A stretch of 64,000 nt of DNA from Saccharicrinis sp050589685. Lineage in GTDB: Bacteria > Bacteroidota > Bacteroidia > Bacteroidales > Marinilabiliaceae. Every line of letters begins with the position of its first letter. The stretch's first letter is position 1. The stretch is taken from assembly GCF_050589685.1 (NCBI RefSeq), contig NZ_JBNGOS010000004.1:62001-126000 (forward strand). The letters are read 5' to 3'. The notes below the pieces were generated by a model, which saw only the letters and a program-made list of their open reading frames with translations, did no database searches and was not told the origin of the DNA. Positions 27,981 to 37,931 of the stretch are shown here, piece after piece. The position numbers and the translations under genes are program-made.

Positions 27981-28023
27981 AGGGAGTTATTAAATAACCT
28001 GTACTCAAAGCATATAACTCCCT
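27981..28023. promoter_or_regulatory. perfect 10-bp inverted repeat between the GH29 and GH16 genes
   Basis: AGGGAGTTAT (27981-27990) and ATAACTCCCT (28014-28023) are perfectly complementary around a 23-nt loop. They lie 25 nt after the GH29 stop and 77 nt before the GH16 start. No long T-run follows immediately, so it could be an operator, a processing or stability hairpin, or a weak terminator. Confidence 0.5.
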
Positions 28024-28099
28024 GTACACATCTAAAAAAACCGCCTTTGTCTAATATTTTTAATTCTGAAATTTACTTCCTGTTGAAAAGTAAAATGTT

Positions 28100-30295
28100 A
28101 TGAAAAAGATTCTGCAAGCTCTTATGTTTTATGTGGTATCCATCTCGCTACATGCAGGTCCCCCAGACCCACCTGCCGGTAAAGTATGGATTTTGAATCC
28201 GCTTATGAGCGATGAATTCGGTCCGCAGGGAGCAAACCCCGATGTGTTTAATGTGTACACCAAAGACAGGTCGTGGGGCAGAACTGCCGCATTTGACCCC
28301 AAAGCTATTAGAGCCGAGCAAGACCCTGATAACGATAGCAATTACTTCTTGACAATGAACCCAATCTGGTATTATGAAGATGAAGTATGGCACAGCGATA
28401 AATTGGATCGTACGTTTACTTTTGCAGGAGGAGCATTGGATACCAAAAACCTTCAAACCTATGGTTATTTCGAAGTATGTATCCGTCCTTCCGATTTCCC
28501 AATGGGATCCGGAGTGTTTATGAATTCGCGACAGATTACAGCTACCGAATGTCTCGATAAATACTCAACGGAACTGGATTTAATCGAAAACATGGGTTAT
28601 ACTGGTCCGGGAGCAGGAGAAAAAGATGACAGGGGTGGTTTTTTTAATTATGTACAACATGTAAATAGTCATACAAAAGATCTAAAATATATCGACAACG
28701 ATGGTAATTGCGTTCCTTATGAAGGATGGGATGCGTGGGATTCCAGAGGTGCCGACCATTACACACTAGAAGACCCTCATGCCTTCTTTACCGTGGGTAT
28801 GTGGTGGGAAAACGCTACAACTGCACATTTTTATAATAATGACAGACTTTTTAGCACTGTTACCCCTGCGAGGGATTTTAAAATACCCATGGCATTGATT
28901 TTATCCATGGAAACCTATATCACTGCTGGTAAAGAAGAAAATAATGCCGGAAACCCAAAACCCGAAGAGTGGATGTGGGAGGATGATTTCCGCACACGTG
29001 ACCAAAGAGCGGTAAAATACGATTGGGTTAGAACATGGAAGTTAGTTGATGTTAATCCCGATGACTTTAATGAAGATAAAGATAACATTGAAGTCTATGA
29101 AGCCAATCAGAACGCTTATCTGGGTGAGAATATTAACGCTACCTTGATTTATTCTGCTTGTAAAAACCAATTTGTTACAGCTCAGTTGTTATCGCCGACC
29201 AATGAAGTAATAGATGATACTACTATAAGTGTTAATCAAGGTGTTCGTTCCCTGTCTCTTAAATTTAGTACCGCATCCATCACTGATGCAAGCGATAATT
29301 ATACGCTTAAATATAGTATCGAAGATGAAGGAACGGTGGTTTTTACCAATTCTGTACAAATCTCGTTTACAGAGAAGCCTTTGACTAAAATTCTTTATAA
29401 AGAAAGCTTTCCTACCTCTCTTGAACCGGCATCTTCAATTAACCTTGATGTAGCCTACGAAGCAGATACGGTATGTAAGTTAGTGGTTGAAGTACATAAA
29501 CCTAACGGCGATGGACTTTCATGGGATAGTCAAATAGTGCAAGCTGGTAAAGGCACTATGAAGTTTAACATAAACTTGTCTTCGCCTCTGGAATATGGGA
29601 CGGACTATTATTTTAGGGTATATATGTTTAGAAATGGGATGAATTGGCAAGATCCCCAGGCTGTTAACCTCGGCAACTTATTTTTTAATGTTGAAGACCC
29701 TTGGGAAGCTACAATAGAGATTCTTGAAGTGGATAGCGTATTCACAGACGATGAAACTATCGGTATTGAGTTTTCTTATGCCACTAAGACTGATGGGGAC
29801 TTATCTATTCTTTTATTAGATAAGGATGATAATATTGTCGCATCTGAATACAGAAAAGAACGGTATGGTAATAGAATCATTAGTCGTAAAATGGATGTGG
29901 AATCGACACTAAGTACCGATGACCAATATAAAGCAATTATAACCTACATTTCAGAAAGTGAGGAGTTTGAAATGGTGAGCGATACAATTTCAAACATTAT
30001 GATTCATAAGGCTAGTGTTGATATTTCAATAGGAGAAAACGATTTTATAAAGGAAGATTTTAGTATCTGCCCCAATCCTTCGTCTGGAATAGTTTACATA
30101 AAATTTAACCAATCTCGAGAGTTAATTAAAAGTGTTGAAGTAGTTGATATTACTGGAAGTCTGTTTTTGCGGAACACCATTGGCATTAATTCGAGTACGT
30201 TTGAAATCGACATGTCAACTTATGTAAATGGAACTTATATCATTCGGCTTTCAACGGAAGACAATGTTTACACAAAAAAGATTGTGAAAAAATAG
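28100..30295 (+). CDS. secreted GH16 endo-galactanase with a T9SS sorting domain
   Basis: The 731-residue protein has a signal peptide (about 1-19). The GH16 jelly-roll catalytic domain spans about 28-320 with the retaining motif ELDLIE, residues 158-163 (E158 nucleophile, E163 acid/base, D160 between). Several beta-sandwich segments follow (about 330-640). The C-terminal type A T9SS domain spans about 655-731 (ICPNPSSGIVYIKF, VVDITGSLF, NGTYIIRL, KKIVKK). It is therefore exported to the surface or medium. The loops around the active site and the PPDPPAGKVWILN start recall agarases and porphyranases; the exact GH16 subfamily cannot be fixed by eye. Confidence 0.88.
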   Translation: MKKILQALMFYVVSISLHAGPPDPPAGKVWILNPLMSDEFGPQGANPDVFNVYTKDRSWGRTAAFDPKAIRAEQDPDNDSNYFLTMNPIWYYEDEVWHSDKLDRTFTFAGGALDTKNLQTYGYFEVCIRPSDFPMGSGVFMNSRQITATECLDKYSTELDLIENMGYTGPGAGEKDDRGGFFNYVQHVNSHTKDLKYIDNDGNCVPYEGWDAWDSRGADHYTLEDPHAFFTVGMWWENATTAHFYNNDRLFSTVTPARDFKIPMALILSMETYITAGKEENNAGNPKPEEWMWEDDFRTRDQRAVKYDWVRTWKLVDVNPDDFNEDKDNIEVYEANQNAYLGENINATLIYSACKNQFVTAQLLSPTNEVIDDTTISVNQGVRSLSLKFSTASITDASDNYTLKYSIEDEGTVVFTNSVQISFTEKPLTKILYKESFPTSLEPASSINLDVAYEADTVCKLVVEVHKPNGDGLSWDSQIVQAGKGTMKFNINLSSPLEYGTDYYFRVYMFRNGMNWQDPQAVNLGNLFFNVEDPWEATIEILEVDSVFTDDETIGIEFSYATKTDGDLSILLLDKDDNIVASEYRKERYGNRIISRKMDVESTLSTDDQYKAIITYISESEEFEMVSDTISNIMIHKASVDISIGENDFIKEDFSICPNPSSGIVYIKFNQSRELIKSVEVVDITGSLFLRNTIGINSSTFEIDMSTYVNGTYIIRLSTEDNVYTKKIVKK

Positions 30296-30411
30296 CAAAA
30301 TATCCTTACAATTTAATCCATCATTATTACAATTATTCCTATTTCATATTAATTGCATTAGAGTTTATTTTGTATTTCCAGAAATTTTAACAAACAATAA
30401 AAACCTACATA

Positions 30412-32007
30412 ATGAATCGGTTACATATTTGCGTAGCTCAAAGAGCCTGTGTATTACTTGCAATGTTATTGGTATGCACTAGTTTGTTTTCAAAAAAGAA
30501 ACAACCCAATATCATCTATATCATGTCCGATGACCATGCTGCACATGCCATTGGCTCGTATGGTGGACGATTATCGAATTTAAACTTAACCCCCAATTTA
30601 GATAAACTGGCAGCAGAAGGAATACGTTTTGAGAATGCTTTCTGTAACAACTCAATTTGCACCCCTAGCCGTGCTTCGATCATCACAGGACAGTACCCGC
30701 AAACCAATGGAGTATTGGATTTAGATATTCACCTTGATCCTAAAAAGCAGTATTTACCACAAGAGTTGAAAAAACTAGGGTATAGTACTGCCGTTATAGG
30801 AAAATGGCACTTGCACGAAGAACCTTCGGCATTTGATTATTACAAAGTATTACCCGGGCAGGGTAAGTATTTTAACCCCGCATTTAATGAAAAGGGAAAA
30901 GGAACCTGGCCCAAAAACAAGGTTAAGTCCGAAGGTCATTCCAGTGATGTTATCACCGACTTATCCATTGATTACCTAAAGAATGTTGATAAGTCAAAGC
31001 CTTTCTTTTTGATGCATCATTACAAGGCACCTCACGACTTTTTTGAGAATGCGCCACGTTATGATGTTTTTTTGGAAAACACAGAAATTCCTGAGCCGGC
31101 AAGTTTGTACTACCAGCCCAATTGGGGTTCTGAAGGGACAAGAGGAAAAAATGACTCTTTAATAAACTATATCGGCACTTCCATTTCCGATAGGCACATG
31201 TACCGCGATTATAATTTATTTTTTTTCGAAGATTCTTTGGAAGGAATTAATAATTCCGCTCATTTAGCCTATCAACTTTACTTGAAAAGATATTTACGTT
31301 GCGTAAAAGGGATCGATGATAACTTAGGTCGACTTTTTGATTTTCTGAAAAAAGAAGGACTTTGGGAAAATACAGTTATTGTATATACCAGTGACCAGGG
31401 TATGATGTTGGGCGAACACGATCTGCAGGATAAACGTTGGATGTACGAAGAGTCGATGCGTATGCCATTTATTATGCACTATCCAAAAATGATTGAAGAA
31501 GGTCAGGTAACGGATTTGTTGATTAACAATACGGACTTTGCACCAACTATGATTGAACTGGCAGGGGGAGAAGCTCCTGAGTATATGCAAGGAAAAAGCT
31601 TTATCAATACCCTTAAAGGAAAAGAAGAACAAGATTGGCGTACTGCAACCTATTACCGCTATTGGATGCACATCATTCATCATTATGTTCCTGCTCATTT
31701 TGGGGTTCGCTCCAAAGATTATAAGCTGGTATTTTATTATGGTAAGCACTATTTGCCTGAATCGGAATTTAGCAAGCACTATTGGGGTAAACAGTATTTT
31801 GGTATAGAGCGTGAAACACCTCACAGCTGGGAATTTTACGACCTGAAAAACGATCCGCAGGAAATGAATAATCGTTACGATGACCCTGCTTACAAAGAAA
31901 TAATCACAGAGCTAAAAGCCGAACTAAAAAGGCAACGTGAAGAGTATAACGAAACGGACGAGAACTATCCGGAGATACAAGCGATTGTTGAAAAATATTG
32001 GGATTAA
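30412..32007 (+). CDS. secreted S1-family sulfatase (CTPSR type)
   Basis: The 531-residue protein has a signal peptide and the sulfatase signature CTPSRASIITG. Cys83 is converted to formylglycine by a maturase. Metal-binding Asp40-Asp41 lie in MSDDHAAHA, and the GKWHLHEEPSAFDYYKVLPG block and the second metal site VYTSDQGMMLGEHDL are present. The FDYYKVLPGQGKYFNP stretch is typical of the glucosamine-6-sulfatase-like branch (S1_11 type), members of which remove 6-sulfate, including from L-galactose-6-sulfate in porphyran. It probably works in the periplasm on oligosaccharides from the GH16 enzyme. Confidence 0.9.
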   Translation: MNRLHICVAQRACVLLAMLLVCTSLFSKKKQPNIIYIMSDDHAAHAIGSYGGRLSNLNLTPNLDKLAAEGIRFENAFCNNSICTPSRASIITGQYPQTNGVLDLDIHLDPKKQYLPQELKKLGYSTAVIGKWHLHEEPSAFDYYKVLPGQGKYFNPAFNEKGKGTWPKNKVKSEGHSSDVITDLSIDYLKNVDKSKPFFLMHHYKAPHDFFENAPRYDVFLENTEIPEPASLYYQPNWGSEGTRGKNDSLINYIGTSISDRHMYRDYNLFFFEDSLEGINNSAHLAYQLYLKRYLRCVKGIDDNLGRLFDFLKKEGLWENTVIVYTSDQGMMLGEHDLQDKRWMYEESMRMPFIMHYPKMIEEGQVTDLLINNTDFAPTMIELAGGEAPEYMQGKSFINTLKGKEEQDWRTATYYRYWMHIIHHYVPAHFGVRSKDYKLVFYYGKHYLPESEFSKHYWGKQYFGIERETPHSWEFYDLKNDPQEMNNRYDDPAYKEIITELKAELKRQREEYNETDENYPEIQAIVEKYWD

Positions 32008-32130
32008 TAGAGTCTTGACTCGAATTTAAGTCAATGGTTGAGTTTTCAAACGAAGTGTTTTTTCATTTTTGTATACTGGCTTCCATTTAAATCAGGGGAG
32101 ACGCATTTATCTTATGCAAAGTTTCAAGTC

Positions 32131-32246
32131 AAGCTACCGACATCAGCAATGTAGCTTATAACCCACTTTTCTTTAATTTTGGAAAGACAGAAAGCTGTTT
32201 GACCGCAGGGAGTTCTTTCTGTCTCAAAATAAAGAAAATAGTGGGT
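32131..32246. repeat. two adjacent hairpins, one with ~32-bp arms, in the gap between the sulfatase genes
   Basis: AAGCTAC/GTAGCTT (32131-32137 and 32151-32157) forms a small perfect stem. Immediately after it, 32161-32194 pairs with 32215-32246 over about 32 bp with only a few mismatches and one bulge (ACCCACT...GACAGAAAG against its complement), closing on a 20-nt loop. No T-run follows directly. It may be a miniature inverted-repeat element or a folded RNA between the genes. Nothing else is seen in the 362-nt gap. Confidence 0.65.
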
Positions 32247-32369
32247 AAGCGAAGGGTGCAGTCTGCGGACCTTTTTGACTGTATAAAACAAGTAAAAGCC
32301 TTGCGACTAGAACAAAATAAAGATGGTTCTCTTGGAAATAAAGTCTTTTAAGAAAAAGTTTAAATTGAT

Positions 32370-34175
32370 ATGCGTATATCAGCTAATAAAATAAAGCTAT
32401 TCCTGTTGCATTTCATTATTTTATGGATGACTGCTCAGGTAATAAGCGCAATTAAGCGTCCGAATGTGATTCTTATCGTCACTGACGACCAGGGATATGG
32501 TGACTTTAGTTGCCATGGCAATCCCGTAATAAAAACACCCAATATTGATAAGCTGTATGATGAATCTGTACGATTTACCGATTTTCATGTAGATCCAACT
32601 TGTGCCCCTACCCGGGGTGCTTTGATGACGGGTAAATATTCACACCGGGCCGGAGTGTGGCATACCATAGCCGGAGGTAATCACCTGCGAGCTTCGGAAA
32701 TAACGATGGCCGATGTGTTTAAAGCTTCGGGTTATCGTACAGGAGCATTTGGGAAATGGCATTTAGGCTCCAACTACCCGTATCGTCCGATGGATCGTGG
32801 TTTCGACGAGTGGTTAGGGCATGGTGATGGCGGCACTGGGACCACAGACGATTGGTTTGACAACGACCGGGTAGATGATATGTATTGGCATAACGGAGAA
32901 AGAGAAAAGAGAGCGGGTTATGCTCCCGATGTATTTTTTGATGCGGCAACAGACTTCATAAAAGAGGGCGAAAATGATGAACCTTTCTTTGTATATCTGG
33001 CCACGTATCTTCCCCACGATCCTCATACGGTACCTGATAAAAAAATGGTTAATAAGTATAAAGGTAGTATTTCGGATTACGTGGCCTACTTTTTTGCTGG
33101 TATTGACCGCATCGACCAGAATATTGGCAAGTTGAGAAAGGTGCTCGAAGAAACGGGAAAAGCTGAAAACACCATCCTTATTTTTATGAGCGATAACGGA
33201 GGAACGGCTGGAGTCAAACTATACAATGCCGGAATGAGAGGTAAAAAAACTCAGCCTTACGAAGGAGGTCACCGGGTTCCATTTTTTATTCATTGGCCAG
33301 ATGGAAACTTAAAACATGGAAAAGATGTAACTGACATTACGGCTCACTTCGATGTACTCCCTACATTAATAGACCATTGTGGATTATCGGCTCCGAAAAA
33401 AGTGGAATTCGATGGACGAAGTTTTAAAAAGCAATTACTTAAACCGGAATTGAAATTATCCGATAGAGTTCTTTTTGTTGAAAACCAACGGACTTTTACT
33501 TCTCAACAATGGCATCAAACAGCAGGTATGATGAATAACTGGAGACTTGTAAATAACAAGGAGCTTTATGATTTATCGAAAGATTTCGGACAAAAAAACA
33601 ATGTGATTAGTCAATACCCTGAAGTGGCTCATAAAATCAGAAAAGCTTACAAAGCTTATTGGAAACGTGTATCGCCTGGAGACCGTGACAAACCACGGTT
33701 TATTGTTGGTCAGAAAGAAGACCCTGAAATCTTCTTAAGCCCTTCCGACTGGTATCTGCCCAAAGTACCCTGGAACCATGCTCAGGTTGCAGCCGGAAGC
33801 CCCGAAGTCGGAGCATGGGATATCACTGTTTCGGAGAACGGTTTATACCGTTTTGAAGTAAGGCGTTGGCCTCGTGAAACCAATGCGCCCATCCAGGGTG
33901 TTCCAACCTTTATAAAAAAAGTGGATTCGTGGACTATACATGGAGGAGTTGATAAATTTATTTATGGAAATGAAACGAAAATTTTACACATTCAGACAAT
34001 TAAACTTGAAGTAGGAAGCCATTCCGAAACGAAAAAAGTTAATGGCAACGATAAAGAGATAGTTTTTGAACTGAACTTACAAAAAGGTGACACAACTGTA
34101 AAGGGAACCATGTTTAATCAGGAAGGAGAATTAATAGCTGGTACTTATTACATTTATCTAGCAAAAGTTAAATAA
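32370..34175 (+). CDS. secreted S1-family sulfatase (CAPTR type)
   Basis: The 601-residue protein has a signal peptide or N-terminal hydrophobic segment (about 8-27). The first metal site is VTDDQGYGDFSCHG. The signature is CAPTRGALMTG, with Cys78 as the formylglycine residue and Thr in place of the usual Ser, a known variant. The GKWHLGSNYPYRPMDRGFD block and the second metal site FMSDNGGTAGV follow. An additional beta-rich C-terminal domain (about 450-601) includes WDITVSENGLYRFEVRRWP, a segment common in algal-polysaccharide arylsulfatases. It belongs to a different subfamily from its neighbour, suggesting that two different sulfate positions are removed. Confidence 0.9.
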   Translation: MRISANKIKLFLLHFIILWMTAQVISAIKRPNVILIVTDDQGYGDFSCHGNPVIKTPNIDKLYDESVRFTDFHVDPTCAPTRGALMTGKYSHRAGVWHTIAGGNHLRASEITMADVFKASGYRTGAFGKWHLGSNYPYRPMDRGFDEWLGHGDGGTGTTDDWFDNDRVDDMYWHNGEREKRAGYAPDVFFDAATDFIKEGENDEPFFVYLATYLPHDPHTVPDKKMVNKYKGSISDYVAYFFAGIDRIDQNIGKLRKVLEETGKAENTILIFMSDNGGTAGVKLYNAGMRGKKTQPYEGGHRVPFFIHWPDGNLKHGKDVTDITAHFDVLPTLIDHCGLSAPKKVEFDGRSFKKQLLKPELKLSDRVLFVENQRTFTSQQWHQTAGMMNNWRLVNNKELYDLSKDFGQKNNVISQYPEVAHKIRKAYKAYWKRVSPGDRDKPRFIVGQKEDPEIFLSPSDWYLPKVPWNHAQVAAGSPEVGAWDITVSENGLYRFEVRRWPRETNAPIQGVPTFIKKVDSWTIHGGVDKFIYGNETKILHIQTIKLEVGSHSETKKVNGNDKEIVFELNLQKGDTTVKGTMFNQEGELIAGTYYIYLAKVK

Positions 34176-34276
34176 GCCATTTTCACCATGTATATAATCA
34201 GAATATATTCCTGACAATAACATTAAAGGTTTATAATTTTGACAGAAGATATAACACAATTTAAATTGATTCATCA

Positions 34277-36796
34277 ATGAAAGCAATAAGCACTTTATTA
34301 TTATTCGTAGCCATACTTTTATCGTCCTGTGTAAAAGAGCAGCCTCGTACCATCGACGATTTTAATTTTAACTGGAAGTTTACACTGGGGGATAAAACTA
34401 ATGCAGAACAGGTTTCATTCGACGATTCTGCCTGGGAAGACATACGTTTACCTCACGATTGGAGCAACATTACAGGTTACCAAAAAGAAAATACGGCTGC
34501 CAGTACTGGTTTTGTTGAAGGGGGAATTGGTTGGTACAGAAAAAACTTTACAGTTCCGGCATCAGATATGGGTAAATCTATATGGGTTGAGTTTGATGGC
34601 GTATTTTGTAATTCAACAGTTTATTTAAATGGCGAGAAATTAGGATACAGGGCTAACGGTTACTCCAGCTTCTCATATAAACTAAACGAACATCTTAATT
34701 ATGGAGCCAACAATATTATTGCCGTTAAAGTAGACCACAGTGCTTATGCCGATACACGTTGGTATACGGGTTCGGGTATTTACCGAAACGTGCGGTTGGT
34801 AAAAACATCCAAGGTGCATATTCCGCAATGGGGAGTTCGAATCACTACGCCTAAGGTAAATTCAAGTGAAGCCACTGTTCAAATCGAAACTAAGGTTGAA
34901 GGTACTAACGATGATATTGAAGTAGAAATTTCAATTGTTGATGCAGATAAACATGCAATATCATATAGCAAAAATACGGATGGTAAAAAAATAGCGAAAC
35001 AAAGTATCACAATGGTAAACCCTCAACTTTGGGGTGTAGAAAATCCCAATTTGTATACCGCACTTATCTCCATAAAACAAAATGGTGCAGTTGTAGATCA
35101 GGTTGAACAACGATTTGGTATCAGGGAATTCCGTTTCGATTCGAACAATGGTTTTTACTTAAACGGAAAAAACCTAAAACTGAAAGGAGTTAACCTGCAC
35201 CACGATATGGGAGCTGTCGGCTCGGCAGACTCTAAAGGCATTTGGGAATATCGGATCAGTCAGTTAAAATCGATAGGCGTAAATGCGGTACGCATGGCTC
35301 ATAACCCGCACTCCCCATTGTTAATGGATGTGTGTGACGAACAAGGGATGTTGGTGATGAATGAGTTCTTTGACGAATGGCATAATCCTAAAGGGAAAAG
35401 CATAAACTATTTGGGCGACGAAGCTGCCAGTCACGATATTTCCAAAGGTTACAGTGATGTCTTTTTCGAATGGGCAGAGAATGATCTCAAAGATCTGATC
35501 CGTCGCGACTTCAACCATCCTTCCGTGATAATGTGGAGCATTGGCAATGAAATAGAATGGACTTTTCCTGAGTATGCAGAAACTTTCGGAACCGTGAATA
35601 AAGATATTGATGGATATTATACCACACCTTCGTATGATACAGTTTTGATTGGAAACACATTCCAAAAAATTACCGGAGGTATCGATTCTTTAACAATTGT
35701 GGCAACTCAACTTGCCGCTTGGGTAAAAGAAGAGGACACATCGCGGCCAACTATTTGCGGAAGCGTTATTCCATCAGTTTCAATGACGAATGGTTATGGT
35801 AAGGCAGTGGATATTTTAGGATTGAATTACAGGGCGGCTGATTATGACGCTTTTCACAAAACATTCCCCGAAAAATGCATTCTTGGTTCAGAAAACTGGG
35901 TGGCCTATTCCGAATGGAAAAACAGTATAAATCGCGACTTTGTTCCTGGCATATTTGTCTGGACTGGTTTTGCCTATCGTGGCGAAGCGGGGCCATGGCC
36001 TCGTAAAGGACTGAATATATCATTGTTCGATTTCGCAGGATTTAAAAATCCTAGGGGCCACTTTTTTGAGTGTTTGTGGAAAACAGACCCAAAAGTATAT
36101 ATGGTAACAACTCCTGCCAGCCAATCTGAATTTTCATATACCAAAGAAGAAGGATGGAAATTCGATATGCATATGACACCTCCGCCGGTATGGAATAAAC
36201 TTCGTTTATGGGAATGGTATAAGGTAAATGAGCACTGGAACTATTCAAAGGGCGAAAATATCATTGTACAAACTTATACCAATTGCCAGGAGGCAGAACT
36301 CTTTTTAAACGGAATTAGTCTGGGCAAACAGGCTTTAGCTAATTATTCTGAAACTGATAATATTATAAAGTGGCAAGTTCCTTACCATAAAGGAGAGTTA
36401 AAGGTTGTAGGTTATAACGGTGGGAAAGCGGTGGACGAATATATGTTGGGATCTACAGGAAAAGTAGCCCGAATTGAGATTGAGAGCGATAAAGCTACTT
36501 TAAAAGCCGATAATTACGATGTTGCCCATGTAACTGTAAAACTATATGATGAAAAAGGCATTGAAATAAAAGATCTTGAGACAGAGATTGTTTTTGATGT
36601 AACTGGAAATGCAGAATTGCTTGCTGTTGACAATGGATGGGAAATGAATGTGGCTCCGCACAATACCAATAAAGTAACTACACATAATGGAAAAGCCCGG
36701 GCTATTATCAGGTCAACTGGTAAAAAAGGTTTAGCATCGGTATCAGTATCTACTGGAGATATAAAAGGTCAAGAAATAAAGATTGGGATGAAGTAA
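34277..36796 (+). CDS. GH2-family beta-galactosidase-like lipoprotein
   Basis: The 839-residue enzyme carries a lipoprotein signal (LLSSC, Cys18). The GH2 domain order is a sugar-binding jelly roll (30-180), an Ig-like domain (185-285) and the TIM barrel (290-610), with RMAHNPHSP, acid/base Glu425 in SIGNEIEW and nucleophile Glu539 in ILGSENW. C-terminal Ig-like domains (about 640-839) follow. It would trim terminal beta-galactose from oligosaccharides in the periplasm or at the outer membrane. It is the last gene of the carbohydrate cluster, 101 nt after the second sulfatase. Confidence 0.9.
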   Translation: MKAISTLLLFVAILLSSCVKEQPRTIDDFNFNWKFTLGDKTNAEQVSFDDSAWEDIRLPHDWSNITGYQKENTAASTGFVEGGIGWYRKNFTVPASDMGKSIWVEFDGVFCNSTVYLNGEKLGYRANGYSSFSYKLNEHLNYGANNIIAVKVDHSAYADTRWYTGSGIYRNVRLVKTSKVHIPQWGVRITTPKVNSSEATVQIETKVEGTNDDIEVEISIVDADKHAISYSKNTDGKKIAKQSITMVNPQLWGVENPNLYTALISIKQNGAVVDQVEQRFGIREFRFDSNNGFYLNGKNLKLKGVNLHHDMGAVGSADSKGIWEYRISQLKSIGVNAVRMAHNPHSPLLMDVCDEQGMLVMNEFFDEWHNPKGKSINYLGDEAASHDISKGYSDVFFEWAENDLKDLIRRDFNHPSVIMWSIGNEIEWTFPEYAETFGTVNKDIDGYYTTPSYDTVLIGNTFQKITGGIDSLTIVATQLAAWVKEEDTSRPTICGSVIPSVSMTNGYGKAVDILGLNYRAADYDAFHKTFPEKCILGSENWVAYSEWKNSINRDFVPGIFVWTGFAYRGEAGPWPRKGLNISLFDFAGFKNPRGHFFECLWKTDPKVYMVTTPASQSEFSYTKEEGWKFDMHMTPPPVWNKLRLWEWYKVNEHWNYSKGENIIVQTYTNCQEAELFLNGISLGKQALANYSETDNIIKWQVPYHKGELKVVGYNGGKAVDEYMLGSTGKVARIEIESDKATLKADNYDVAHVTVKLYDEKGIEIKDLETEIVFDVTGNAELLAVDNGWEMNVAPHNTNKVTTHNGKARAIIRSTGKKGLASVSVSTGDIKGQEIKIGMK

Positions 36797-37027
36797 CTCG
36801 CCTTATTCATGGAAACTTATAAAATTCCGAAAACCATAGCTTTGGTCAGCCAGGGTCCTGTTTTCTGAACATAAACCAATTCGTGTAATTCGAGGCTGAC
36901 TATAAGATGTAGCTGTTACAATTATTGTTGTTTTGGAAAAATTGTCGATAAACTTAATCCTCATTATTGACGTCTGTTCCATATGGTATTATATTAGGTA
37001 CCATAAAAGTTACGTTTCATAGATGTT

Positions 37028-37699
37028 ATGGTTATGGAAAATACACTATTGTCATCCTTAACAGATTATAGTTGTAAGGGGGGAGGCGAATTTGAATCGC
37101 GTAATTTAAACCACCTCTTCAACAAGACTCAAAACAGTTCACCGTTTATTTACGACTATTGTAAAGATAAGTGTATATACATTTCTCCATACATCTGGCG
37201 AATTACCGGTTACTTACCAAACGAATTTATGAACAAAGGAATCTTGTTTTTTAAGACCTTGATTCACCCGGATGATTATTCCAAACTAATTTGTGACATA
37301 GTTACATTTATACGTACCGATTCTCATGAAGTAAATCATTGCGTGTTAGTTAACACAGTGTATTGTAAGTTGAAACATAAAACAAATGCCTGGGTGAATA
37401 TTAAGGTACATGTTATAAATCAACGCAGTACCAAAAGGATAGCGCCTAATAAATTGATTGGATATATTCAAGAAATTGAACCGAAAATAGGTTTAAAACC
37501 TCCTGTCAACAATATTACTTCCCGGGAAAAACAGGTGTTACGATTAATTGCATCAGGTGATTCGGCCAAAGTAATTGGCCGTAAACTTAACATCTGTGAA
37601 AACACAGTGGTTTCTCACCGGAAACATCTTAAAGAAAAACTGAACGCAAAAAATACTGCCGAACTTATTAAGATAGCGGCTTTCGCCAATTTTGTTTGA
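37028..37699 (+). CDS. PAS-LuxR-type transcriptional regulator
   Basis: The 223-residue protein has a PAS-like sensing domain (about 35-150, with YDYCKDKCIYISPYIWRITG, FFKTLIHPDDY and a final IGYIQEIEPK strand). A LuxR helix-turn-helix spans about 160-220 (SREKQVLRLIASGDSAKVIG and ICENTVVSHRKHLKEKL). It is cytoplasmic. It is the only regulator beside the injection-system genes, 232 nt upstream and in the same direction, and may switch them on in response to a small-molecule or redox signal. The pairing is positional inference. GTG at residue 2 or ATG at residue 3 could be alternative starts. Confidence 0.85.
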   Translation: MVMENTLLSSLTDYSCKGGGEFESRNLNHLFNKTQNSSPFIYDYCKDKCIYISPYIWRITGYLPNEFMNKGILFFKTLIHPDDYSKLICDIVTFIRTDSHEVNHCVLVNTVYCKLKHKTNAWVNIKVHVINQRSTKRIAPNKLIGYIQEIEPKIGLKPPVNNITSREKQVLRLIASGDSAKVIGRKLNICENTVVSHRKHLKEKLNAKNTAELIKIAAFANFV

Positions 37700-37740
37700 A
37701 TCCACCCCTTCGTTCGCTGTGTTTATCATAAAAAAAAGCG

Positions 37741-37770
37741 AAAATCCTCATAAATCAGGATAGATTTTTA
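37741..37770 (+). terminator. possible weak terminator after the LuxR-type gene
   Basis: AAAATCCT (37741-37748) pairs partly with AGGATAGATTTT (37757-37768), with an 8-nt loop and a short bulge, and the sequence ends in a run of Ts. It lies about 40 nt after the regulator stop. The stem is AT-rich and weak. Confidence 0.3.
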
Positions 37771-37931
37771 CAAAAAGTTAGATGAAATTGCAATTAGAAT
37801 AATTGTATGATAGGATTAGATGTAACTGACGTGGCGAAGCTGCATAGTTTTATCTATCCTACGGTAAATTGATGCATACCATAAAATATCTTTTCTCACG
37901 TGGCTGAACGCCATCTTTTTTTTTTCAACGG

